DNA of 64,000 nt, from positions 186,001 through 250,000 of the forward strand of contig NZ_JARACO010000001.1 in assembly GCF_028765575.1 (NCBI RefSeq). Direction: 5' to 3'. The DNA is from Aliivibrio sp. S3MY1 (GTDB lineage: Bacteria > Pseudomonadota > Gammaproteobacteria > Enterobacterales > Vibrionaceae). The notes beneath the pieces were generated by a model. It was not told where the DNA came from. It saw only the letters and a program-made list of their open reading frames with translations, and searched no databases. Positions 45,882-54,812 of the stretch are shown piece by piece (within the stretch, counting starts at the first letter, position 1; each line of letters starts with the position of its first letter). Made by a program: the position numbers and the translations under genes.

Positions 45882-47504
45882 CTAGTTTGCCATGATATCT
45901 AAACTATTGTCTTTCGCGTTAGTCTTCACGCCATATAAGCCAAGTAGCGTATGGAACAAATTATCATGGGAAAAACCACCCGCTGCCGCTTTACTGATAA
46001 CACTGGCTTTATTTATGCCTTTTTGGTTCGCATAATCATCGCTCATCCAAATATAGAAAGGCACATGAGTTTGTTCTTTTGGCGCGATCATGTAAGGCGC
46101 TCCATGAAGGTATAATCCATTTTCACCTAACGATTCTCCGTGATCTGAAATGTATAGCATCACTACGTTATATTTATCAGAATACGTTTTTAGCTTTGCA
46201 ATCGTCTGCGCAATTACGTAATCAGTATAAACTAAGGTATTGTCATACACATTGGTGATCTCTTCATCACTGCAGTTTTCGATATCGCTACGATTACATG
46301 CAGGGGTAAATACCGCCATATTCTCCGGATAACGCTTCCAATACGTTGGGCCATGGCTACCAATCATATGCAGCGCGTACAGTTGATCACCTGTGGTGTT
46401 TTGAATTCGTTTATCTAATCCTTGTAGTAACACTTCATCATAACAACTTGAGCCGTCACATAAATCAGAAGATGAATCACCCGAAATCATCTCTTTTTCA
46501 ATGTTCTTAGCAACCGCTTTATCACCACCATCATTATCTATCCACACCGATTTAACACCCGCACGAGTCAACACGTCTAATGCATCATCTTGGTTATTGG
46601 CACGCTCTCTATTGTAATTAGCACGCCCCATATTAGAGAACATACATGGTAAAGAGTGGGCTGTTGCTGTTCCGCACGACGACACATTTTGAAAGGCAAT
46701 TAAACCAAGATCTTTGGTGTATGGATTGGTTTCTCTTTTATATCCATTATAAGCACTGTTTTGCGCACGCGCGGTTTCACCAACTAACACTATCATTAGT
46801 GTCGGTTTACCATTCTTGGCTGGAATAATTTCCGCATCTTCACCTACTGTAATGTAATCCAAAGGTGCGGTTAGGTATTCATTATTAATGTACTTAAGCG
46901 TATTAAAAGCGTCAGCAGGGTTAATCATTTTATTCAAATATGAATTATTGCGACCAATCGATACATAGTCTTTAAAATAGAAAACCGATATTAGTAACAA
47001 TCCTACAATCGCAACACTCATTAATGCGGCGCGATGAAAAAGCTCTTTTGCCCATGATGCATTACGTACTATTTTCACTTTTAATAATAAAAGCGTTGGA
47101 AGCAACCCAAATAGAATAAAATAATCAATAGACGCAGAGCTTAAGTATGAAGAGGCTTCATCTACGTTGGTCTCAAAGATGTTCTCTATCATGGCATAGT
47201 CAAACATGGTGTTGTATTGCAGGGCAGCATAAAATGCCATGGCTGAAGTGAGTGTTAAAATAATCACAATCGCTTTAAACAAATAAGGAAAAGCAATCAT
47301 TGAGAAAATAATAATAAAAACACAGGTAAGAATGGCTGGTGTTAGAAACAGAAAAAGACCGTTACCTTGAGAGAGTTGGTAAATCTTTTCATTAATCGGA
47401 TAATTAAATACGATTGCAAAATAAAGAGAAACAATAGTGATTAATGACACCATGCTCATGGTTATTTTTTGGTTTTTAAGTGTTGAAATCAGATTGGGCA
47501 GCAC
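45882..47504 (-). CDS. eptA: Lipid A phosphoethanolamine transferase
   Basis: The inner membrane enzyme of 540 residues has five N-terminal helices, then a periplasmic sulfatase-fold domain. Zinc and catalytic residues are visible: VGETARAQNSAYNGY (Glu ligand), GTATAHSLPCMFSNM (nucleophile Thr about 280), and SDHGESLGENGLYLHGAP with GGFSHDN. It transfers phosphoethanolamine to lipid A, reducing surface negative charge; this is the EptA/MCR family linked to polymyxin tolerance. The adjacent two-component genes probably regulate it. Confidence 0.93.
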   Translation of the reverse strand: MLPNLISTLKNQKITMSMVSLITIVSLYFAIVFNYPINEKIYQLSQGNGLFLFLTPAILTCVFIIIFSMIAFPYLFKAIVIILTLTSAMAFYAALQYNTMFDYAMIENIFETNVDEASSYLSSASIDYFILFGLLPTLLLLKVKIVRNASWAKELFHRAALMSVAIVGLLLISVFYFKDYVSIGRNNSYLNKMINPADAFNTLKYINNEYLTAPLDYITVGEDAEIIPAKNGKPTLMIVLVGETARAQNSAYNGYKRETNPYTKDLGLIAFQNVSSCGTATAHSLPCMFSNMGRANYNRERANNQDDALDVLTRAGVKSVWIDNDGGDKAVAKNIEKEMISGDSSSDLCDGSSCYDEVLLQGLDKRIQNTTGDQLYALHMIGSHGPTYWKRYPENMAVFTPACNRSDIENCSDEEITNVYDNTLVYTDYVIAQTIAKLKTYSDKYNVVMLYISDHGESLGENGLYLHGAPYMIAPKEQTHVPFYIWMSDDYANQKGINKASVISKAAAGGFSHDNLFHTLLGLYGVKTNAKDNSLDIMAN

Positions 47505-47700
47505 AAGAATACCTTCAGGCTCTTAGAGAATGAAACGAGTGTCACATATCAAACTTAAGATTCACTGAAGATAAACTTATGATCTGCTGTGGTTCATTAT
47601 TAACATGAATAATTTGTGCAACTCTCTGTTTTATCCCCCATACTAAACAACAAAGACAAGTCAAACAGCCTGGGTCATAAGGGTAACAAATGGAGGTTAA

Positions 47701-48636
47701 ATGCATAAAAAAGGACTTTGGATTGCACTACTCATTTTACCGACTCTACTTTGGGTTTCACTCTCTTATATCACCACTATTTGGTGGCTAGAAAACATCA
47801 TTGGAATACCAAGTATTATCGCTTTTGGTTATGCTTTTCTTTTTATTGTTTTAGTATTGCGCCACTATTACTTTTACTCTTTCTTAGCTTTTAGCTTCTT
47901 CTTTACTTGGTTATACCTATCTCCACAAGCGAGTTATTCTCATCAAAAATGCCATAACCCGCTTGTTATAATTCAATATAATCTATATTACACCAATCCT
48001 GATCTCACTCCTTTTTTAGACTATTTAAAAGGTAATAATATTGATCTTGTGGTGCTTCAAGAAACAGCGCCATGGCATGGTGATCGACTTATGGAGTTAA
48101 TAGATCAATACCCATATCAATTTGGAGGAACGCCTGGTTTAGGGTATCCAAGCGGACAGATGATCATCAGTAAACAACCATTGAATTTAAGAGCACAAAA
48201 TACACCAGCAGGTCATTATATGATCAGCGGTATATGGCAAAGCAACCAGCATCGCCCAGTGAGTTTATATACCGCTCACCCACCATCACCAAGAACCGAA
48301 CAACTTTGGCACGAAAGAAATGCACTCATCGAAAGTTTAGAGCGCCTAGCAGATTACTCCCCTTATGCTGATACCTTAATTATTGGTGATTTCAATTTAT
48401 CTGCAAATACACAACGCTTTAAACACGCTTACAAAGAATACCAAACAGCTCCTATTCAAAGTTGGCCAAGAGAGATCAAAGGCATTCCTATCCCCAATTT
48501 TACACGGATCGCCATTGACCATTTTTGGATAAGAAACTCAGAGGAACCATCGCTATTTATCTGTAAACGTGAAGTACTACCTCAGTTTTCAGGCTCTGAT
48601 CACAGTGCAGTAGTAACCTACCTTTCGACTAAATAA
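47701..48636 (+). CDS. Membrane-anchored endonuclease/exonuclease/phosphatase (EEP) family protein
   Basis: Of its 311 residues, the first 80 hold about three hydrophobic helices. The EEP domain follows: IIQYNLYYTN (metal-binding Asn), VVLQETAPW (catalytic Glu), YTAHPPSP, IIGDFNLSAN (Asp, Asn) and FSGSDHSAVVTY (Asp-His). These match the VanX-unrelated 'EEP/YafD-like' family of periplasmic or membrane hydrolases. The substrate could be a phospholipid, phosphodiester or nucleic acid. It is divergent from eptA with a 196-bp gap, which hints at co-regulation with envelope modification. Confidence 0.82.
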   Translation: MHKKGLWIALLILPTLLWVSLSYITTIWWLENIIGIPSIIAFGYAFLFIVLVLRHYYFYSFLAFSFFFTWLYLSPQASYSHQKCHNPLVIIQYNLYYTNPDLTPFLDYLKGNNIDLVVLQETAPWHGDRLMELIDQYPYQFGGTPGLGYPSGQMIISKQPLNLRAQNTPAGHYMISGIWQSNQHRPVSLYTAHPPSPRTEQLWHERNALIESLERLADYSPYADTLIIGDFNLSANTQRFKHAYKEYQTAPIQSWPREIKGIPIPNFTRIAIDHFWIRNSEEPSLFICKREVLPQFSGSDHSAVVTYLSTK

Positions 48637-49011
48637 ACACCAAATTAATTACTTGGTAGCATCGACAATATCGGTACGAACTATTACTTAGGGGATCGAC
48701 GATTCATGCTTGTCTTTACTTATGCTCCGAACTGTTGATAAAAAGGAGATAGGTAACCCCTGTGACGAAGAACACTTCTTTTGGATGATCTAAGCCTAAA
48801 GTAGGCCGATTTACCTTAAATTTATAAGAGTGTAAATCTCTTAAGCTTGTTTTTATTTTTAATGAAACCAGCCTATTACACGGCATGACTACTTATTTCT
48901 AAAACCCTTACTTCTGTTAAGGTTTATTTAACCTAATATATTGAATTATTAAACTTACTAAACAGAATAAAAGTGATATCTTTGTTTTATCTATGCTTAC
49001 GAATAATAAAC
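48637..49011 (+). other. 375-bp intergenic region with possible small RNA or leader
   Basis: No ORF looks real. The part 48660-48860 has mixed composition, a hairpin GCCTAAAGTAGGC-like element at about 48794-48806, GAAG-AACAC-TTC with CTTTT near 48767-48781, and ends in a terminator-like hairpin (48824-48860). A small RNA or a long 3' UTR of the EEP gene are both possible. The last 150 bp is AT-rich promoter-like DNA before the YeiH gene. Confidence 0.35.
48824..48860 (+). terminator. Terminator-like hairpin
   Basis: Arms TAAGAG / CTCTTA then AGCTTGTTTTTATTTTT. It may end the EEP transcript or a small RNA. Confidence 0.6.
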
Positions 49012-49953
49012 ATGACTTTTAATAAATCCCATTTACAGCAATACTTTCCTTTTTATCTTGCAGCACTATTAACGCTCACCCCTTGGGTTAGTTCACCTAC
49101 TGCTTTAGTTATGGGTTTTGCTTTAGCAAGCTTTGGTTTTGTACCTACAACCTTTGCTCTTGGTAAAGTAACCAAAAAACTGTTGGCTTACTCTATTGTT
49201 GGCTTAGGGTTTGGTATTCAGCTGAATGAAGCCATAGAAGCAACTTCAAATGGGATTGGCATTATTTTATCAACCATCGTGGGTACACTCGTTCTAGGTT
49301 GGTTATTTGCACGATTGATGAAACTGAATAAAGTGACGGGCCATCTGATCGCATCTGGCACTGCTATTTGTGGCGGTAGCGCTATTGCTGCGGTTGCCCC
49401 TGCTATTAATGCAGATGAAGAATCGACAGCTCTTGCTTTAGCTACCGTATTTGTATTGAACTCAATTGCACTATTCATTTTCCCTGTCATTGGTCATGCA
49501 TTAGAGCTAAGCCAACACGCCTTTGGTACTTGGGCTGCCATTGCGATTCATGATACTTCATCCGTGGTTGGCGCTGCCTCAGCATACGGTGAAGAAGCGT
49601 TAAAAACAGCCACTACGCTTAAATTAGCGCGTGCATTATGGATTGTTCCAGTTGCCTTTATTAGTGCTCTACTTTTTCGTAGCAACAGTAAAAAAATTAC
49701 GATCCCTTACTTCATCCTTTTCTACTGCTTAGCTATTATAATTAGTGATAACTTACCGCAATTTAGCCTGATCTATAATGGTATTTTTGATGTATCGAAA
49801 AAGCTCTTAGTTCTGTGTTTATTCTTTATCGGCTGTGGTATTTCGATTGAAAAAATCAAAGCTGCGGGCGCAAAACCCTTGATCTTTGGTATTAGCTTGT
49901 GGGTTGTGATATCAACAACCTCTCTGTTTTATATTATGAATTACGTTTCATAA
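49012..49953 (+). CDS. YeiH family putative sulfate/sulfonate exporter
   Basis: This inner membrane protein (313 residues) of the UPF0324/YeiH family has about 10 helices. Signature stretches are [23 protein letters not shown] and [16 protein letters not shown]. Family members are proposed to export sulfate or related anions; direct evidence is limited. The start is placed at the ATG at 49012 ([11 protein letters not shown]), since the 13 residues upstream in frame have no good start or ribosome site. Confidence 0.85.
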   Translation: MTFNKSHLQQYFPFYLAALLTLTPWVSSPTALVMGFALASFGFVPTTFALGKVTKKLLAYSIVGLGFGIQLNEAIEATSNGIGIILSTIVGTLVLGWLFARLMKLNKVTGHLIASGTAICGGSAIAAVAPAINADEESTALALATVFVLNSIALFIFPVIGHALELSQHAFGTWAAIAIHDTSSVVGAASAYGEEALKTATTLKLARALWIVPVAFISALLFRSNSKKITIPYFILFYCLAIIISDNLPQFSLIYNGIFDVSKKLLVLCLFFIGCGISIEKIKAAGAKPLIFGISLWVVISTTSLFYIMNYVS

Positions 49954-50069
49954 GAAATTTACAACATGACAGCCTCTTGATATGGAATCCTATTTTTAAT
50001 AAATGGGTACATACAGATTGCTTTACACCCTCTATAGTGATGAATTAGTCAATAACACTTGAGGCTGTC

Positions 50070-50705
50070 ATGTTTCTTTCCTACTCAACACATCCAGATA
50101 TCAAAAAAATCCAAAAAGGATTACTGCAATTTTTTATCCAATGTATTGTCGCTGCTATTGCCTATCTTGTTATTCGTACTGATATCATCGTTTTAAAGAA
50201 TGGGCTTAGTGAAAACTCATTAACAGAGTATTATCAGCAATTTTTGCTACTCGTTGTGATCGTCTCTTTTACTTACATCGCTGTAGTGAACAAGAAAGCA
50301 CGAGCCTTTGCTACGCTGATCATTGGTTTCTTTAGTTGTATGTTTATAAGGGAGTCTGACGGGGTTCTGGACAAGGTTTATCATGGATTCTGGTTGGTTC
50401 CAGCCTTAGTCGTTGCTTTCACTTGTCTGTTCCTAGCATTTAAAAATAGAAAAGGACTACTGTCTACTTCTGCGAGATTTTTTGATAGCCGCTATTTTTA
50501 CACTCTCAGCTGTGCATTGGTGATTATTCTTGTTTTCTCTCGATTAGCAGGAATGAATTATTTATGGCAAACATTGCTTGATGGACACTATATTCGAACC
50601 ATAAAAAACTTAGCAGAAGAAGGCACCGAGTTACTTGGTTACTCGTTACTGGCTTACAGTGCGTTAGGGTTTGGTATTGAAGTTCATCGCCTTAAAAAGC
50701 ATTAA
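50070..50705 (+). CDS. Inner membrane protein of unknown function
   Basis: The 211-residue protein has about six hydrophobic helices (near 20-38, 58-76, 80-95, 107-123, 143-160 and 190-203). Polar residues within the membrane part (FIRESDGVLDKVYHGFW and LAEEGTELLGY) may mark an active or binding site. I do not recognise a family with known role. It follows the YeiH gene by 116 bp on the same strand and is followed by a terminator, so co-transcription is possible. Confidence 0.7.
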   Translation: MFLSYSTHPDIKKIQKGLLQFFIQCIVAAIAYLVIRTDIIVLKNGLSENSLTEYYQQFLLLVVIVSFTYIAVVNKKARAFATLIIGFFSCMFIRESDGVLDKVYHGFWLVPALVVAFTCLFLAFKNRKGLLSTSARFFDSRYFYTLSCALVIILVFSRLAGMNYLWQTLLDGHYIRTIKNLAEEGTELLGYSLLAYSALGFGIEVHRLKKH

Positions 50706-50715
50706 TTAAAACGAA

Positions 50716-50750
50716 CAAAGCTAACGATTATTCAATTGCGTTAGCTTTTA
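50716..50750. terminator. Bidirectional terminator
   Basis: Arms AAAGCTAACG / CGTTAGCTTTT between the membrane protein and the TrmK-like gene. Confidence 0.75.
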
Positions 50751-50762
50751 CTCACCAAAGAC

Positions 50763-51416
50763 TTACTTACCTATAAGCTCTTGATACTGTTCACTTACCC
50801 TACTCGTGCATTTAGGATTCGCTTCCATTCGTTGATAATGTGAAATAGTCTTGTTTAGATATTCTTGATGAACACCATCAGATAAATCCCACATTCTACT
50901 TCCAACAGCTGTCATAGATTCAACAGCCTGATTACTAACATGCAGCACTTCATAAAAGCGTTTGTTCTCTTTAACTAATGTTTCTGATATCAGACCAAAG
51001 CCCATCTCTATCAACTCACATCTAACCATATAATTATGTAATACCGGGCAAAGAATGAACTCCAGCTCAATACCATTATTACGCGTCTGAATAGAGCGCA
51101 CCAACTCAATCAACAAGTCCCCACCAACGCCTGCAATAATAATCAGGTTCTTTTTCCCTTTGATTAACGGTAGTTTCGCTACATCCATACAATGCACTTG
51201 CCACTGAGATTGAATTGCCGATGCATGTTTTTGAAGCTGACTTTCAAGCTCAACCATCAACTCATCCACCACATCAACAAAGTGGATCATACTTTTAGGG
51301 TGAGAGGCTAATAAGGCAACACCTAGTTGGCCATGATCACAACAGCAATCCCAAATATGATCATAGTGATCGGTTACTTTATTTTTTATGGTATCTAAAC
51401 GAGAACTTAACTTCAT
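50763..51416 (-). CDS. TrmK-like tRNA (adenine22-N1)-methyltransferase
   Basis: The 217-residue SAM-dependent methyltransferase of the TrmK/DUF633 family has an N-terminal KLSSRLDTI, a SAM-binding IWDCCCDHGQLGVALL (family DVG-DHG-L), a VDVVDE acidic strand end and IIAGVGGDLLIELV. CPV--NYMVR is close to the family CP-------R motif. The likely substrate is tRNA position A22. Length is near that of B. subtilis TrmK. Single gene. Confidence 0.75.
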   Translation of the reverse strand: MKLSSRLDTIKNKVTDHYDHIWDCCCDHGQLGVALLASHPKSMIHFVDVVDELMVELESQLQKHASAIQSQWQVHCMDVAKLPLIKGKKNLIIIAGVGGDLLIELVRSIQTRNNGIELEFILCPVLHNYMVRCELIEMGFGLISETLVKENKRFYEVLHVSNQAVESMTAVGSRMWDLSDGVHQEYLNKTISHYQRMEANPKCTSRVSEQYQELIGK

Positions 51417-51517
51417 TAGCCTGTATCAGTAGTAAAAATCAGCCACAGTATATAGTATTTTTTTCATAAAATTCAGGTAAGCTAGCTAATAGTATTTTTA
51501 ATCCAATGGTAACTATG

Positions 51518-52327
51518 ATGTATAAACTGATCGCACTGGATATGGATGGCACTCTGCTTAATTCAGATAAACAAATCTCAGCAGAAAACAAAACAGCGAT
51601 TGCTGCAGCTCGTGCAAAAGGCGTTGTGGTTGTATTAGCTTCAGGTCGCCCATTAAATGGCATGAAACCACAACTTGAAGAATTAGGAATGACTACTGAG
51701 GACGACTATGTTCTTAGCTACAATGCTTCACTGGTTCAAAAAGTAAAAAGTGAAGAAGTGATCCGCAGCCAAATCATTACGGGCGTTGATGCAAAAACCA
51801 TTGCTAAACTAGCTAAAAAGCTTGGTGTTCATGTTCATGCTTTCTCTCAAGAAAAGGGCTTAATCACCCCACAATTAAATCATTACACTGAGCATGAATC
51901 TAGCATTACTGGCATGCCAATCACCGTGATTGATTTTGAAGAACTAGCCGATGACGAGCAAATCATGAAAGCGATGATGATTGATGAGCCTGAACTGCTT
52001 TCAACCGCCATCAAACAACTGCCAGCAGAGCTATACAAAGAGTTTACTATTGTACAAAGTGCGCCTTTCTTCTTGGAGTTTTTAAACCCTAACAGTAATA
52101 AAGGCGTCGGCGTAAAAGCACTGGCGGATCATCTTGGTATTACTGCAGATGAAGTTATCTGCATGGGCGATGCGGGTAATGATTGGCATATGATCAAATA
52201 CGCAGGTCTTGGCGTTGCAATGGCGAACGCGACTGATGACATTAAAGAGATTGCGAACCATATTACCGTTAGCAATAATGATCACGGCGTCGCTAAAGTG
52301 ATTGAAGAGTTTGTACTGAACGCTTAA
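51518..52327 (+). CDS. yidA: HAD-family sugar phosphatase, YidA/Cof type
   Basis: The cytosolic phosphatase of about 269 residues has motif I ALDMDGTLLNSD (nucleophile Asp), motif II LASGRPL, a C2 cap domain, Lys in FLNPNSNKGVG, and motif IV CMGDAGNDWHMI. It matches E. coli YidA in length (270) and should hydrolyse small sugar phosphates. The ATG at 51518 aligns with the family start MYKLIALDMDG; ATGs at 51506 and 51515 are in frame. Confidence 0.88.
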   Translation: MYKLIALDMDGTLLNSDKQISAENKTAIAAARAKGVVVVLASGRPLNGMKPQLEELGMTTEDDYVLSYNASLVQKVKSEEVIRSQIITGVDAKTIAKLAKKLGVHVHAFSQEKGLITPQLNHYTEHESSITGMPITVIDFEELADDEQIMKAMMIDEPELLSTAIKQLPAELYKEFTIVQSAPFFLEFLNPNSNKGVGVKALADHLGITADEVICMGDAGNDWHMIKYAGLGVAMANATDDIKEIANHITVSNNDHGVAKVIEEFVLNA

Positions 52328-52367
52328 TCGTTCACGGTATATTGATAAATAAACAGACCTAATAAAC

Positions 52368-52406
52368 AAAACCCCAGAGCACTTTCACACTCTGGGGTTT
52401 TGTTTT
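52368..52406. terminator. Bidirectional terminator between yidA and the MFS gene
   Basis: Arms AAAACCCCAGAG / CTCTGGGGTTTT, very stable, with A and T runs. Confidence 0.92.
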
Positions 52407-52420
52407 AATTTATTAGATAA

Positions 52421-53716
52421 TTAAGCTTCTGACTCAACCAGTTTGCCCTCTTGATCATCACCGTTTTTCTTTTTCAGTGAAATCAGGATAAGTGAACACA
52501 CCATACCAAGTACCGCTACCGTTAACCCAATACCGAAGATCATTTGATACGCTTCAATCGCAGGGTAAGTATCGATAATCCAGCCATTCAATGCATAAGC
52601 CCAGAACACAGAAGCGTAAGCCGCAAACGAACCCACACTCATTGCAGAGCCGCTGTAATCTTTTGGTACTCCAGCTTCAGCCACTGGTGCTAAGATAATT
52701 CCTTTTGCTAAGAAAATACTGAATGAGAAACACATCAGTAGCACCATGTTCATCATTAGCATGCCTTCAGTCTTAGGCAACGCAATAGTGACGCCTAAAC
52801 AAACTGCGGTTAAACCTAATGCAAAGAACATCATTTTAATTGAAGATTTAAAGACAAAGTCAGCAATAGAACCGGCAACCAAACCAGCAACTACACCCAT
52901 TGCACCGGTATTAATAATACCGAAGATAGCCGCTTGTGCTGTCGATAAGCCAAATACCGCTTGTAGATAAGGAACCGTGTAAATTAGGGTGATGTAAATC
53001 CAATATACCGTTAGAGACGTGATCGCCGCCAACCATACTGTTGGCATTTTCAACACATGGAATAAACCTTTTAGGGCTTCTTTGTTTTTACTTTCACCTT
53101 GTTTGATCTCCATGTGATTATCTGGCACAAATTTCCACACACAGAAAATCATAGGAAGAATAAGTAACGTATAGAAAACAATCGCGCCTTGAAATACAAG
53201 AATAGATCCGCCAACCAGAGCCATAATACCAACGATAGCAGCATTCATACTCATTTCAGCCGCGCGTCGCACAGATTCTAACAAGCCAAATGCCATGCCT
53301 TTATTTTTATCGCCAGACATTAACGTTACACCATTTACAACTGATGGCCAGAAAGCCGCATCAACTAACCCCCAAATACCAGCGATCACCACTAATACAC
53401 TAAAACCTGGCTGTAAAAAGATGATGGTCATCATACTTATAAATCGAATGGTCAAACTGGTGATTAAAATAGATTTTACAGAGAAACGGTTATTGACCCA
53501 GCCAGCCGGAATATAGAAGAACATCGCCGAACCAATCAGCGTAAACAAGATCCCCATTTGGGTGTTGTCTATTTGCAGAACGTCTAAAAGTAAGTTGTAA
53601 AATGTTCCCTTGAAAGCTTCAAAAGCCGAATAAATAATTTGACCTGACATCACGACAGAGAAGAAGCCAAACAATTGATTTCGGCTAGTAAAGCCTATTT
53701 TTTCAAATAAGTTCAT
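52421..53716 (-). CDS. MFS transporter, candidate glycerophosphodiester or glycerol-phosphate importer
   Basis: The 431-residue major facilitator protein has 12 helices (for example IWGLVDAAFWPSVVNGVTLM, an organophosphate-like helix pair). It is not clearly GlpT: the E. coli GlpT residues of the phosphate pocket are not recognisable in the same setting. It is the second gene of an operon after a UgpQ-like phosphodiesterase (40-bp gap), preceded by a GlpR-like operator, so the most economical reading is uptake of glycerophosphodiesters. Specificity is inference from context. Confidence 0.75.
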   Translation of the reverse strand: MNLFEKIGFTSRNQLFGFFSVVMSGQIIYSAFEAFKGTFYNLLLDVLQIDNTQMGILFTLIGSAMFFYIPAGWVNNRFSVKSILITSLTIRFISMMTIIFLQPGFSVLVVIAGIWGLVDAAFWPSVVNGVTLMSGDKNKGMAFGLLESVRRAAEMSMNAAIVGIMALVGGSILVFQGAIVFYTLLILPMIFCVWKFVPDNHMEIKQGESKNKEALKGLFHVLKMPTVWLAAITSLTVYWIYITLIYTVPYLQAVFGLSTAQAAIFGIINTGAMGVVAGLVAGSIADFVFKSSIKMMFFALGLTAVCLGVTIALPKTEGMLMMNMVLLMCFSFSIFLAKGIILAPVAEAGVPKDYSGSAMSVGSFAAYASVFWAYALNGWIIDTYPAIEAYQMIFGIGLTVAVLGMVCSLILISLKKKNGDDQEGKLVESEA

Positions 53717-53756
53717 AGAGGTAATCCTTTCACGTTATTGTTTTATTTTTTAGTTA

Positions 53757-54500
53757 TTATTTTTTAGCTTTGTATTTCGAAGGGAACTTATGCGCTATAT
53801 CAGTACAAATACCATCAACTCCCCAGTTAAACAGTTCATTGGCACGCGCTAAATCATTAACGGTCCAAACGTTGACTTTTATGCCAGACGCTTTGAATTT
53901 TTGTACCATTTCACGAGTTAGGCCTTTCTCTTCAGGGTGAATATAATCCGCTTCACACCATTCAATAATTGAATTCCAGTCATCCCATAAGTTATGACTT
54001 TCAAACAAACACGCAATTTTAGTTTCAGGACTTTTACGCTTAAACTCTGATAATACAAGGTGGTTAAAACTTGAAATAATCAGCTCTCTTTCTGGCGATA
54101 ATTCTTTAAGAGCAATGATCAAATTATCAATCAACAAATGACTTAGCTTCGCACTGGCTGAACACGATTTAATTTCAATGTTTAGATTCAGCTCTTTTTC
54201 GTTCGCCATTGCGATTAATTGTTGAACAGTAGGTAAACGCTCATCAATATAATCATCACTAAACCAACTACCGGCATCAATAGAAGATAAATCAGCGCTA
54301 CTAATGTCACATAAGCGACCGCTTTTATCAGTACAACGATCTAACGTATCATCATGAGAAATAATGACTGTACCGTCTTGAAGAATATCCACATCACATT
54401 CAAACCATTGAACACCATGGTCTTTGCATAAAGAGAAAGCTGAAAGGGTATTTTCAGGAGCAAGAGAAGACATTCCACGATGCGCTATTAATGTTTTCAT
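53757..54500 (-). CDS. ugpQ: Cytoplasmic glycerophosphodiester phosphodiesterase
   Basis: The 247-residue GDPD-family enzyme equals E. coli UgpQ in length. Active-site motifs are AHRGMSSLAPENTLSAF (His, Arg, Glu), WFECDVDILQDGTVIISHDDTLDRC (Glu, Asp, His) and NIEIKS. It cleaves glycerophosphodiesters to glycerol-3-phosphate and an alcohol. There is no signal peptide: the ATG at 54500 (MKTLIAHRG) has an AGGTT ribosome site, and 24 in-frame upstream codons are not credible. Being cytosolic, it needs a transporter for its substrate, which the next gene may supply. Confidence 0.9.
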   Translation of the reverse strand: MKTLIAHRGMSSLAPENTLSAFSLCKDHGVQWFECDVDILQDGTVIISHDDTLDRCTDKSGRLCDISSADLSSIDAGSWFSDDYIDERLPTVQQLIAMANEKELNLNIEIKSCSASAKLSHLLIDNLIIALKELSPERELIISSFNHLVLSEFKRKSPETKIACLFESHNLWDDWNSIIEWCEADYIHPEEKGLTREMVQKFKASGIKVNVWTVNDLARANELFNWGVDGICTDIAHKFPSKYKAKK

Positions 54501-54587
54501 TGTTAACCTATTTAACGTGTTAGAAGATGGGAGCGATGATAACGCGAAGTGCATGACATAAATGTGACACAAACGAACATAATGCGC

Positions 54588-54603
54588 ATTCGAGCGTTCG
54601 AAT
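54588..54603 (-). promoter_or_regulatory. GlpR-like operator upstream of ugpQ
   Basis: ATTCGA-GCGT-TCGAAT, whose other strand holds CGAACGCTCG as before glpA and glpF. It lies about 90 bp before the ugpQ start, like the glpA and glpD sites. The 312-bp gap 54501-54812 also holds ACGAACAT near 54573 and the pirin gene terminator. Confidence 0.6.
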
Positions 54604-54732
54604 TAGAGCTTTATCTGTTTTTTGTCTAACAGTTAACATTGTTAATTACGGTAAGATACTGATAACGTAGAACTAAATTTGGTACATGCCTCAAAATAAA
54701 CAAAATCAGTAACTATGCGTATTTATCAGACA

Positions 54733-54769
54733 TAAAAAACCGCCAGTTCTTAAAAAAAAACAGCGGTTC
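54733..54769 (-). terminator. Terminator after the pirin gene
   Basis: Arms AACCGC / GCGGTT around a long loop, with an A-run giving a U-run on the minus transcript. Moderate strength. Confidence 0.55.
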
Positions 54770-54812
54770 ATTTAGAGCGTAACCCATCAGTAACGATACA
54801 TAATAAAGACAG

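Noticed and set aside
52421-53716. Naming the MFS gene glpT
   Set aside because: The sequence does not show clear E. coli GlpT features; only operon context suggests a glycerol-phosphate-type substrate.
53757-54572. Signal-peptide-like extension of the phosphodiesterase (start at 54572)
   Set aside because: The extra 24 residues are not a proper signal peptide and the ATG at 54500 has a ribosome site and matches UgpQ, so periplasmic GlpQ was rejected.
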